Below, piece after piece: positions 47,801 to 58,363 of a stretch of 64,000 bases of DNA. Source of the stretch: Silene conica (lineage: Eukaryota > Streptophyta > Magnoliopsida > Caryophyllales > Caryophyllaceae); assembly GCA_029255685.2 (NCBI GenBank), contig CM055312.2, positions 18,686,649-18,750,648 of the forward strand, in the 5' to 3' direction. The position numbers and the translations under genes were made by a program. The first letter of the stretch is position 1. The number at the start of each line of letters is the position of its first letter. The notes under the pieces were generated by a model. That model ran no database searches, was not told where the DNA came from, and was given only the letters and a program-made list of their open reading frames with translations.

Positions 47801-50800
47801 TCAGTTGGATATTCAATATTGTTGTCATTGTCAACTGCAGCTTTATAATAACATCTGGAGCAGTTATGGCGTTGATTGCATCTTTAATGGGCTCGCTTCT
47901 TCCCCAGGTCTGTATCTTTGCAATAATTTCTTTTTTTGGGTGTAAATAGGGGTGTTCAATGTCGACAACAGTGAGTAATCCCCTTGCCGTGAATGCTCTC
48001 ACGAAGAGGTAAATGCTTGGCTTAGAAGTTTGCTCCATTCTCAGGGGCGGGGATTGAACCCCAATCCCCCCGACCTCATGGCTAAGGGATGAGGTGAGCA
48101 ATCACCAACCCAAACCCACTTGGTTATCTTTACGGCATTTATTGAATTATTAGGTAAGACTGTTGTGCACTGTACAATGGTTTCTTTGTAGGTTAAATAC
48201 CTCATTTAATCATTTATTGATAATATTAATAATAATAATTATAATAAATGATTATTTTACCAATCAATGAGCCGTCTTAAGGCATAAGACCGTCTTATTT
48301 TCTAATTTGTGGTATATTTGAGATTTGTTTTCCAGTTTGACGAGGAAATAAATTGTTTTCGCCTATGTAGTGATTAAAAAATAACTCCAGAAATAAATTT
48401 TTTGTGCCTCCATTATATTAATTTATAAGCATTTTTTTGTTCCATGTCATTTGTTTTGTCAAACTACTTACTAGTTGAGGAGAAAATAATTTGCTTGTAG
48501 TCTAGGACTCTAGCGTGTTCTTGTTGTTTTTACTGCAACATGCAACATTTATCTTAGTTATAATTTATATATTTGGTTGAATGTCCTTAAAATAGTAGTC
48601 TACAATATAGAATGTTTGGTTTTAGGCCAGGTTTTAGAAGGTCAAAGGTACAGATACAAGGGTCGGTATAAGATCTTACTAAACTTGATAAATTACTCTT
48701 TACTAAAGAACAATGAAGATGATGTTGTCGAACCTGTAATTTTAAAGACTGAATATATATAGCATTTACATAAATGAGCGACTCTTTGTGAGATACCAGG
48801 TAAAAACAGGAAAAGAAATCTAATAATTAAATACTAAGGCTAGATGGTGTAACTGTGTAAGAACAATATATTTGTGTCCTGGATAAATGCTTTATTGTCT
48901 ATTTGGTTTCTTTTTGCTATCTAGTGACGTGTTTGTGTGATTGCTTTGCTATTGATGTTATGTAATCACTGCTCTATCTTACATGCTCGTTTTGTTGCTT
49001 TTGTTAGCCGATCAGCTTAGTTAATGTTTTACAAATCATCTGCAAACTTGGTTTCTGGTGTTACTTAATACTCCCTGTATCCCATTTACACTGTCACCTT
49101 TGACTATGCTTTGTCAACTCCGACTGCTATTTTCTCACAATACACAATACTCACAACTTTTTTAAAAGATTATATGAAAATAGTTGTTTTGACCAATTAA
49201 ATGTGACGAATTTGACAGGAAACCTTTACATTGTAATTGGAGAGTAATGGTCAAAGTCGACAATCAAATTCAAAAGGGAACAATGGAAGGAGTAGAGTAT
49301 TCTTAGTTGTTCAGTTTTGAAATTTGTATTAGCTTATGTAAGGTAGAAAGCTAATAGCTTTCAATCCTCCTTCTCGGAAGAGAATGCTAGGATACTTTCC
49401 TGCTCGACAAACAGACTCAAAGAAGGGTGCACCCATAGCTTGTTAGTCATAAGCAAACAGCCTTCTATATGCCTTTTGGTTTTGTTGATGCTCATTGGAA
49501 TTTCTTGTTCATCTCTCTTTCAGTAAGTTGCATGGCGACTTGTTGATCATGCGTAGACACTATGGTGCCATAGGATACCAAGATAAATGTTGTAGAAAGT
49601 ACGATTTTTCAAAACTATTATCAACTGTTGTTAACTGTTTACTATGTCCATCTTACGACTCAACAGTCTCGAATACTTATGGCCATGGCTAGAGATGGAT
49701 TGTTGCCATCTTTGTTTGCCGATATCAACGAACGTACCCATGTTCCTGTGAAAGGTTCTATAGCAACTGGGATTCTGGCTGCAGCACTAGCATTTGCAAT
49801 GGATGTGTCAGAGTTAGCTGGAATGGTAAGTCTACTTTAGGAAGTCCACTAAGTTGTAAAAGGTGCTTTTATTCTTTACATGTACATGTGTCTGTGTGTG
49901 TTGTACTTTAACTCAACAAACAAGCTGAGACCATTTCTTGACTGCAGGTTAGTGTAGCTACTTTGCTTGCATTTACTACTGTTGCAATTTCAGTATTAAT
50001 TATCAGGTATATTCCTCCAAAAAAGGCCCCCCTTCAAATATTACTTGGTGAATCTTCTTCTCCTGCTCGTGGGAATGGTTATAACGTGGGAGGGGCAGAG
50101 GAAGATTTGACTAAGGGTCCCTTCACCTTATCAGAGGATGAGCACCAAGATTTACTTCCGAAAAAGGAACCTCTTTGTGGTACATCTATCAAGAAAGAAG
50201 AACCTCTAGGTAATTATTTTTTGTGAACCAGTGGTCCTGCTCAGTTTGCCCCTTTACGAATGGTTATTTTAATAGAGATGTTAGAATCTTATAAGGCAAA
50301 TGAATGTTGCAGATAACCAAAATCAACAGCGAAGACGAAAATATGCTGCATGGTTCTTACTGATAATGTTGGTAGGGGTGTGTGTCCTTACGGCTGCTGC
50401 GTCTGTCGAAAGCCTTCTTAGGTAGGTTGGATGTGCCATGGGAAGTTTTTTTTGTTCATCTATTTGCTATATTTTTTTCCTGTTAGAAAGGTAAAGTTAA
50501 TTCCACTAGAAGTATGTAGTTTGTCAAAGCTCAGTCTACAAGTCAAGAATAATTTGGCTTTGCCTTTCTTTTGTTCCCTGACTTTATGAGCATTGATCTT
50601 TTGCACAATCCTTACCGAGCCTTTTACTCTAAGTGTTTGGCCTTCCGCTTAACAGAAAGCTGGTTTGTCTCTGTCATTACTCCCTTTGCTTAAAGAGTGA
50701 GACTTTGCTCTTTGATGGACGTGCTCTACAGTTTAACATGTTAACCAGCATCTCAAGACTATTAATTTTTTATCTCCAATAAAGGTGGATTAGATTTTCT

Positions 50801-51711
50801 CTAGTGGCCATGAGCTGATACTGCTGTAAAGTCTGTGAGACTGACACCGGCACTTTTTTACATGTTGAGTCATACATGGTATTAAATAGCTTGTTTAGTC
50901 TTGATTGTGGAATTGGTTATCCTGACCTGATTTTGGTCATGTGCCTATTATGTTTTCTTAAAATTTCTGCAGCTCCTCTCGCTTCACGCTTTGTGGAATA
51001 GGCGCTGCAATATTCATGGTTGGAATTTTCGGGCTCTCTTTCATAGGTCAAGATAGGACATCAGGTGGATTTGGACATAGTGGAGGTGAGTTGCAAATTT
51101 ATTATCTTGCATTCCCTTTCTGCTTAGCATGACTCTGTCTTCACAGTCTAGTTTGCTTTGCTTACGACCTGGCATGATAACTTGAACTTGTTTCCTTCCG
51201 GTCAATTTGTTACCGAGTTTGTGAAATGCAGATACTGAATTTTGCCTGCTTCAGCGTTCTGTTAAACTCTTGTTACTCCCGATTGCAGGTTTTACTTGTC
51301 CATTTGTTCCATTCTTGCCAGCTGCCTGCATACTATTAAACACATACCTTCTTGTAAATCTTGGGTGAGTATACCATTACCTGGTTTTCACAATAGTTTT
51401 TTTCGTGTAACTAAAGCTGGTAGGTATGAGCGTTCTCATCTCTGCAGAAGTGTTTAGACTTTCATTCCTGATTCTCTCATCCAGTGAGCTCGACTCTAAA
51501 GCTAAAAAAAGTTTAGATAAACACATTTGACTTGTGCTAACTCATGTGCAATTGGCTTTGTAGCGGTAACACGTGGATTCGTGTCTCTGTATGGCTTCTA
51601 CTGGGAGCTTTGGTTTACGTGTTTTATGGCCGAAAGCACAGCTCATTGTCGAAGGCAACTTATGTTCCTGTTACTCTCACAGCAGACGTTTCCTCTCCCC
51701 CGTCTAGCTAA
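44845..51711 (+). CDS. CAT: Cationic amino acid transporter (CAT2/3/4 clade), 14 coding exons, 623 aa
   Basis: Exons: 44845-44971, 45806-46007, 46391-46475, 46847-46981, 47084-47202, 47284-47380, 47551-47723, 47841-47907, 49667-49825, 49948-50209, 50313-50421, 50973-51085, 51289-51364, 51564-51711. All are GT...AG with matching phases; the total is 1872 nt. The APC-superfamily signature is clear: [17 protein letters not shown] at the first membrane segment, then [70 protein letters not shown] and [11 protein letters not shown]. The C-terminal part has [19 protein letters not shown]. About 14 membrane spans are expected, with a hydrophilic insert in exon 10. Plant CATs import or store basic amino acids; the CAT2/3/4 group is mostly vacuolar. 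Clade and location are inferred from similarity. Confidence 0.92.
47931..48125 (-). mobile_element. SINE-like insertion in CAT intron 8
   Basis: On the minus strand an A-box-like TTGGTGATTGCTCAC is followed about 55 bp later by GGTTCAATCCCCGCC, a good RNA polymerase III B box. The unit ends in an A-run (T-run at 47931-47937 on the plus strand). This is the layout of a tRNA-derived SINE. Exact ends and target duplication were not found. Confidence 0.6.
49071..49292. mobile_element. Stowaway-like MITE in CAT intron 8
   Basis: 222 bp, starting CTCCCTGTATCCC and ending GGGAACAATGGAAGGAG, flanked by TA (49069-49070 and 49293-49294). Ends are degenerate relative to the Stowaway consensus. Confidence 0.75.
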
Positions 51712-52090
51712 CCTCAATTGTTGATTCTGGCTACGTGCCTCTTCAAGAACAGCTTTAACAGGGTTTCCTCTCTTCCATCCCCATTGTTATACTAATAGAT
51801 ATTATACTTCTAGCGAGGAAGAACCAGTTGGATGTAATACATTTTTGGCAATTTTAGTAAAAATAGGAAGCGTCAAATTTGTACAGTTATATAAAATTCA
51901 AAAGGGTGGCTGGTCATTGTACAGTAACAAGAGTTTACTTTGCACAAATTGTAGGCTATATATTTATTCATATCAACTTCATACAAAATGTTGTACGCCT
52001 GTACATTACTCGTATAACTTGTATTGCGTAAAATGGATAACCATATTGGATTAAAAGGCAGTGGGATATAAAATCCTCTGCGATTCACTA
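51712..52090 (+). other. 3' UTR and flank of the CAT gene
   Basis: AT-rich after the TAA stop. No other gene is visible, and the polyadenylation site is not assigned. Confidence 0.4.
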
Positions 52091-52700
52091 ATATGAAAAC
52101 TCGGAGCTCTAGTCTCCGTTCCTTGGGGCCTGCTGCCCATTTGTCATGTCGTGTGGATCCTGCCCTTGAGGCTATTTGCTTACTTAACAGTGCATATGAA
52201 ATATCTCAACTGACTCACCGATGATGGCACGTGGAAGATCTCCACGGCCATGTCAATCCACCTACCTTGTGAGTTGTGACTCCCTTCTACGGCTTCTGCC
52301 TCTAACTCATATCCCACATAAGGCATACCGATCCCCGACCACTTATTACCTTATATGTTGCTCGAGAAGTCCACTTCTCGCTCGCAGCAATCCACTCCAT
52401 CTCAGAGGGAAGTAGGTCAATCTTCTGGGATCCACCATGATACCTCTAGTGCCGATACGGGTTCAACCCTGGTCTAACCACCTCACTTTATTGTGCCTCC
52501 TCGTACCCCCTCGGCCATAGACTAGGGAGTAGTGATGATTTGTGCAGGTGTACCGCACGCTTGAAGATGAACCAGGCCTTGGCCGACTTCCATGTGTACG
52601 ATTACTACGCCGGATCTGGACGGTTGCCATCTGAAGGATGGCCACACCCTTCTTACTTCCGTTTTCCTAGGGGATTTGATAAGGGTAAAGCCGTGTCCCC
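52091..52700. other. GC-richer segment of unknown origin
   Basis: Markedly higher GC than both sides. A plus-strand frame near 52565-52710 reads LADFHVYDYYAGSGRLP and EGWPHPSYFRFPRG, then stops. This could be the tail of a retroelement gag or of a gene fragment, but I do not recognise it. Confidence 0.35.
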
Positions 52701-52730
52701 TAAATCAAAATAAACACAATTCAGTACTAA

Positions 52731-53420
52731 CAAATAGCTAGCGGTGAGATAGATATCGAATCCACAAGCTAGCGGTGAGATAGATATCGAATTCACATGA
52801 ATGCTGTAAATATTCAGTTTGCTAATATTTAAGTCCGTCTTAAAGTAACAATATCTAAAAGGTTGTTTGTTTGATTTCTACTCCCTCCGAGTCTGAGTGA
52901 TTGTTCCTTTTGCTTTATGCACAAGAAATAAGAAAATGATTCTAAACCACACAAAACACCCTACCCCACACTGAATTGATTTTAGACCACAAAAAAATTA
53001 CTAAAAAAGGAAATAGGAACAATCACGAAACTCGCATGAAAAAGGAAACAGGAACAATCATAAAGACTCGGAGGGAGTATAAAGTAATTGCAAAATAAAT
53101 AAAAGGTGAACTCAATAATAATAAAGAGTCTAGGGTCGGGTTTACTAAGTCAATTATCCCCGGTGTGATTTAATTAATTAATAGAGCAATTAGTGTTGTC
53201 TAAGGTCGTATGATCAGTCGATTATAATATGCCCTTTAGATCTATCCCTAAGGGTGAAAAATCGTAATTTGCGAGACTAATTAATTAACTCTCAACAGTA
53301 ACTCAATTAACTAGATTCAAACCATAATTAAACAACTAAAAAGCAATTTAACTACTAATTCATTGATTAAATCCCTTCTAACAACTTACAACTCCTTTCA
53401 CCCTAGATGAAGGAATTAGC
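52731..53420. other. Probable LTR-retroelement debris with a 34-bp tandem duplication
   Basis: AGCTAGCGGTGAGATAGATA followed by TCGAATYCACA is present twice (about 52737-52797). The surrounding sequence, with CTAGGGTCGGGTTTACTAAG near 53130, is like plant LTR DNA. A Stowaway MITE (52881-53077) is inserted. Confidence 0.45.
52881..53077. mobile_element. Stowaway MITE
   Basis: 197 bp, starting CTCCCTCCGAGTC and ending GACTCGGAGGGAG, flanked by TA (52879-52880 and 53078-53079). The two ends are exact inverted repeats, and the interior resembles the copy at 39944-40139 (same AAACCACACAAAACAC words). Confidence 0.95.
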
Positions 53421-53666
53421 TACTCATATTAATACGAAAGACACGATTAAAAAAAACACGTAAGATGAACAAAGAAGTAATTGACTAAATAACTGAAGAA
53501 AGGTTAACAAAATACCGTAGTTTGCAAAGTGGATTTGAAAACAATAACACTTTAGCCATCTAACTAAGAATTTTACTAACGTTAGAGAGAGGAGAGAGAA
53601 AAATCTCAAAAAAAATCCCAAATTAAAAAATCCCAAAACCTAGAAATTTACCCATTTTGCATGTTT

Positions 53667-53721
53667 GATTCGGCTCGCCGGCCGTTTTTCTCATCCTATC
53701 CGTCGCCGGCGAGCCGAAATC
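53667..53721. repeat. GC-rich hairpin
   Basis: GATTCGGCTCGCCGGC (53667-53682) and GCCGGCGAGCCGAAATC (53705-53721) are inverted copies, one base different in length, around a 22-base loop. It lies about 460 bp upstream of the TPR pseudogene and could be part of its former leader. Confidence 0.8.
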
Positions 53722-54149
53722 ATTGCTCTTAGATTGTCGGATAATCTCGTAGTTGCAGGAAGGGAATCATCCGGTCTGTGGGTTGTAATCAAGGTCGATC
53801 GTTGATCTTTGTGTGTCGCCGTTACCAATTTGGGGTGCGATTTCCTTGGATTGTCTTTTCTTCACTAATTTGCGTTCCATGCAACACAGCGGTGACTTCG
53901 TTTTTCCTTTCTCGTGTTTTCTGCTTGTTAATTGGATCTTTGTTTAGTTTTAGTATAAGTAAGTTTAGTGTTTTTATCACATTAATCCTCAAGTTCTCTT
54001 TTTATCTATTGTGGGGTGGCAACTTGTTACTACTCATCTTTGTTGTTTGGGAGTTTGATTGGAAGTCGGGGTTTGTTGAATTGTCCGGTGGTTTTATGTA
54101 TACATTTATCCTTTTGTTAGTTTATTTTGCGTCCTCAAGTTGTATTGAA

Positions 54150-55554
54150 GTTATGACTTCCATTGTCGATCATCGGAAATTTCTGGAAGCTTTTGCTTGT
54201 GCTCACGTTAATGATGGGTTTATGGATGGAGATGGGGGAGAAGATGTTACACTGTTTTATGACTATTCAGGGGTCGCCTTTATGCAAGGTGAAGGAGGTT
54301 AAAGACAGGGAAATAATTGTTTTAGGCAAAACTCTTTTGATATGGCCGCAACTTGTTACGATGAAGCTTGTAAATTTATGGGGTTGAGTTTGGAAGATTT
54401 TGGAAAGGAAGATATTCACTCTCTATCCGAACTTGTTGGTTCCCTTAACTCTAATCTCGCTGCTTGTGCCCTTAAACTTGGGAGATATAGAGCTTCTGTT
54501 GATTTGTGCTCTATGATATCAGATACATTCCTCGTAATGTCAAGGCGCGTTTCCGGAGGGCAATAGCATTTATGAAGTTGAAAAGGTTTTTGGAAGCTGA
54601 ACTGGATTTGGTTGAAGCTTTGGTGGCCGAACCTAGGAATAAGGATGTGTTAAGAGAATTAGATGTTGTAAAAGGTCACCTTCTCATCAAGGAAAATGGT
54701 AAAAGAGTTTTGGACGTTACTCACGTGTGAGGTTGAATGAGAATCGTAAGAAGCCTGTCTTGGTTCCAGAAGCTGGAATGAGTAAAAATGTTAGTGAAAG
54801 TGTGGCAATGGAGGTGATGGAAGATCAAAGTGATATGGGTATGAAGGATATTGAGTACGTGAATACGGAGGTGGGGGATGCTCAAAGCACTTGTGGAAGT
54901 GGTTTAGATTTGCACCCTAACCTAGAGGAGAATGAGCATATTTCTAATAAGGCAGTTCTTGAGTTTATCAAAAAGGGTGGAGGAAATTCCCGACTAAGGA
55001 TCCCCGGAAAATCTTATCAAAAGCTCCTTGAAGATAAAAAGGTGAGCTTTTACCATAAAAGGGATTTGTCCATCATGACAATTCAGATCCTTAATGTTGA
55101 GGCAACTAAGGAGAGAAACGCTACAAGAGAATGCTCTAAGAAAAAGAGGAGGAGAAGGTGCTCTAAAAAGCGGAAATCTAAAACGGTTAACATGGTCGAA
55201 AATATAAGTCCTTTGGATACTGTCGAGGTTAACCATGGTACTCATGGTATTAGTTCAAGTGTATCCTCTAGTTGTTCCATAATTTCAAGTGTAGCCTCTG
55301 TTGGTGACAACCTTTCTGCCCCCGCTACCCAAAACTGCCACGAAAATATGAAGATTATGGCGCATGACCCAAGCTTGGCCGATCCTTTTGTGACCGACAA
55401 TGTCACCTCCGATCCTAATGACCTTCGACCTTCTATCTTTTCAGCTTGTCCTAAGACATGTAAGATCTCTTCATTCGTTAATCTATCGTGTGCTCCAGCT
55501 ACGTCTATCCTTTGCAGGTACCCCTTTATCATCGTGTGAACGAGAGAAGGAGAA
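54150..55554 (+). pseudogene. TPR-domain protein pseudogene
   Basis: A first segment reads MTSIVDHRKFLEAFACAHVN (54152). Then, across a frame change at about 54312, comes the TPR-like VKDR/GNNCFRQNSFDMAATCYDEA. Next are LNSNLAACALKLGRYRASVDLCSM and, after a second shift near 54515, YIPRNVKARFRRAIAFMKLKRFLEAELDLVEALV. These are typical helix pairs of co-chaperone-type TPR domains. A third shift near 54720 leads into a 270-codon tail (54727-55539) with a basic patch (CSKKKRRRRCSKKRKSK, about 55133-55183). No intron consensus explains the shifts, so I call it a pseudogene, possibly a processed copy. Confidence 0.65.
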
Positions 55555-56340
55555 TTACTATTTCGAAGAAGAATCATAGCCAAAGGGATGAATCTCCAAG
55601 ACACAATGTATCTACTTTCTCTATAAGTAGATCCTTCCCCCATAAATTTCTACGTCCTCGTGGCGTAAGTGTGTCTTGTTGAAGGTACTCCTCTGAAACT
55701 CAATTGATTAAAAAGAGAAAAGAAATGTATGTACAATTGGTCAACTCCGATCGTCCCATAAAAAAGCTTACTTCGTTTCTCAGCCCCATTTTTAGTTTAG
55801 CTTCTTATTCAAATAATGTAATAATAAAATCCGACTCAGAGAGTCGGGTTACTGGTGTGTAAGCTACTTTGTAATCACTTTCTTTACATCTGCCAAAAAA
55901 ATGTAAAATAAAGCGTAACTAATAATAATCTACGAGCCTTCTATTTATATTAAACGTTAAACGACTTTTGAAAATATCCGGAAAAAAATTTCAGCACGCT
56001 AAGTACTCAATCGAGTATAGGGCACTCATCGTGTACATGAGAACTAGATCGAGGACGCATACTTCTAAGCCGTTTCGTGTGTAGGTTTTCTTCACTTCTC
56101 TTCTTTAATTCTTCTAGATTTTTGTGTCATGCTATGTGTATTCCATCATACCAACTCCGCGGTGCTATACTTCACTCTTTTGCTCCATAAATGCCTTCAT
56201 TTCCTACATTAAACACCAAATAACAGAAGTATCACATTATAATGTAAATGACATATAAATGGCGTAGTTCTCACGGAAACCCCGTATCAAAAACAACTTA
56301 AAGGATGACATAAATGTGTATATAAATATGACTCATTAAA
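55555..56340 (-). other. Probable LTR fragment of a Tat/Athila-like gypsy element
   Basis: On the minus strand, GCTTGGGGACAAGCAA (about 56383-56368) and GATTTGGGGTAG (56353-56342) form a polypurine-tract region. LTR-like sequence then continues leftward to about 55970. The same CTTGGGGACAAGCAAA precedes the 3' LTR at 62908 on the plus strand. No second LTR was identified. Confidence 0.5.
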
Positions 56341-56383
56341 CTACCCCAAATCAACTTTTTGCTTGTCCCCAAGCAAAGCATAA

Positions 56384-57180
56384 ACACAATATAAAAGCGA
56401 AATCATACAAATGATGAATGAATAACTCAGAGCTAATGTTAATGCACATACAAATCCCAAGGTATCCATATCTATAACAATGTAATGACCAAATTCTACT
56501 AATAAAACAAATTCAAAGGCATATGTAAAAGAAAACACAGCGAGTCCCAAGATGTAACATGATACCATAATATATGAAGGGTTCATAATTCTCACTAGTC
56601 AAATTAATATAAAAGTTAACTCATTTAACTATAGGACCTAGTACATGCAAGACAAAAGTTAAAAGAAGAAATTTGTTGTAAAACTCCACCTCGCGATAGC
56701 GGAAGAATAAACACACAATGTACTAAAAATGTAGCGGAATTTAAACTTTTTAAAGAAACATAACTAACATGAGAGGTGTAGAATTACGTAACTGAAATGC
56801 GGAAATAAAAGAGACGTAATTAAGTATTAAGTCATAAGTACAAAATCACAGCCCAAGATAGGATATCCCTACAGACACAAAACTGTTTAAACAAAATTAA
56901 GGTCTAGCTAACGAATATGGTAATGTCATCGATGAAGGATCATCGCTCGCTAGGCTCATGCAAAAACCCCTGCTCAGCAATCACCAACCTACACACATGA
57001 AACATGTGCGCCACAGTCAGTGGGGAGTGACTAGAGATGCTCCCAGCCACCAATTGTCATACACACATAACACATAATTACATATAATCAATCATCATAC
57101 TCCAACATAAATATAATCATGAGAAGTAATCTTTCACAAATCCTTATCTTAACATATTCATGTAATTAGATCAAATACCG
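56384..57180. other. Retroelement-like debris, no gene
   Basis: No protein domain is recognised. Confidence 0.4.
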
Positions 57181-57660
57181 CAACTCAGGCATATCTAAAA
57201 CATACATTCAACAATGATAGCACAATACCCCGACGCAGGCAAGCTAACACAATTCAGTAGTATCTAACTCCTACCCCGACTCAGGTAAACTTAGACACAA
57301 ACAATCAGCAATATCAAATCATAGACCCCGACTCAGGCATGAAAAGATATAATCAGCTAGCATTGGTTCAGAGGTCCCGACTCAGACATAGCCATTACTC
57401 TTAGAATGAATCAGAGGTCCCAACTCAGACATGATCCACGCGGTCATCCAAACTCATAAAGGAATAGAGGTCCCGACTCAGACATATCCCAATGCATCAT
57501 CCATACATGTAACGGCTCAAAGGTCCCGACTCAGACATGTCCGTCACGCGACATACACACACGTATCCAACTAGAGGTCCCGACTCATACATAGTTCGAT
57601 ACGCAACAAACAAAGATACGTATTGTACTCTAGAGGTCCCGACTCAAACATATTCCAGTA
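57180..57660. repeat. Interspersed CCCGACTCAGRCATA repeats
   Basis: About ten copies of a (GAGGTC)CCGACTCAGRCAT core spaced by 40-65 bp of variable sequence, from CAACTCAGGCATATC near 57181 to GTCCCGACTCAAACATA near 57637. Later copies have AGAGGTCCCGACTCAGACAT. The spacing is regular, the cores vary and the spacers do not form an identical-length CRISPR-like series. It probably belongs to a gypsy LTR. Confidence 0.75.
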
Positions 57661-57805
57661 CGCACCACAGCCAAACTATGTCCTAGTCTTTCTACTAGAT
57701 TACGGTGTAACATGTGATAGCTTACAAGCATACAAGTCACATGGAATAAGAATCAATCAAATTGGAGTAACCGACCATAAGTAAAATCCCTTTCTCAACA
57801 GAACA

Positions 57806-58202
57806 GGGCTCTCAGCTGGTTGGTTGACCGTCTACCGGTCAACCGGCTGGGAGCCTGCTCCCTTCAGGCAGCCTCTCTTTAAAATCTCACGGGGAAAGGA
57901 TCCTCAACCGGTGGACTGGCCACCGGGCTGGGAATCTCTTCTCAGCCAAATTCTATATTTTCCAAAAGAAATAGGGCTCTTAACCGGCCAACCGACCGTC
58001 GGGCACCCGGCTAAGAGTCCTATCGCAGATTTTCCAAAAACTTCTATGTTTATCCATAAAGGGTCTCTCAATCGGTGGACCGGCGGCGGCCACTCGGCTG
58101 AGAGCCCTATACATACAACTTCTACGCATTTCAAAACAGTAGCCTTCACGGGCTCTCAGCCGGTTAGCCGACCGTCTGCCGATCGACCGACTGGGAGTCG
58201 TC
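57806..58202. repeat. Array of five hairpin-forming units
   Basis: Five units begin near 57806, 57900, 57972, 58064 and 58150. Each has (GG)CTCTCARCCGGT...ACCG and a reverse complement ending CGGCTGRGAGYCC, so each can fold on itself. Spacing is about 75-95 bp. The spacer sequences differ while the paired arms are kept. Confidence 0.8.
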
Positions 58203-58363
58203 GTGCCCAGAAAACGTTGTTTACGATATAGCAAATCATCCAAATTCAATGCAAAGATTATCAAACCTTGTTTCCTACTCGAGATTCATGTTACCCAACA
58301 TGTTTAGCACATCAAACAAGCATGTAAACATATTATCAACAATCTAAACATGATTTTATACCA

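Noticed and set aside
55488..55682. Extra exon of the TPR pseudogene
   Set aside because: No splice signals join it and the frame has no similarity; it is downstream debris.
56341..56595. 84-codon hydrophobic minus-strand frame
   Set aside because: It ends across the polypurine-tract region of a gypsy element and has no similarity to a known membrane protein.
57180..57660. CRISPR-like array
   Set aside because: Repeats are degenerate, spacers vary in length, there are no cas genes and the DNA is plant nuclear.
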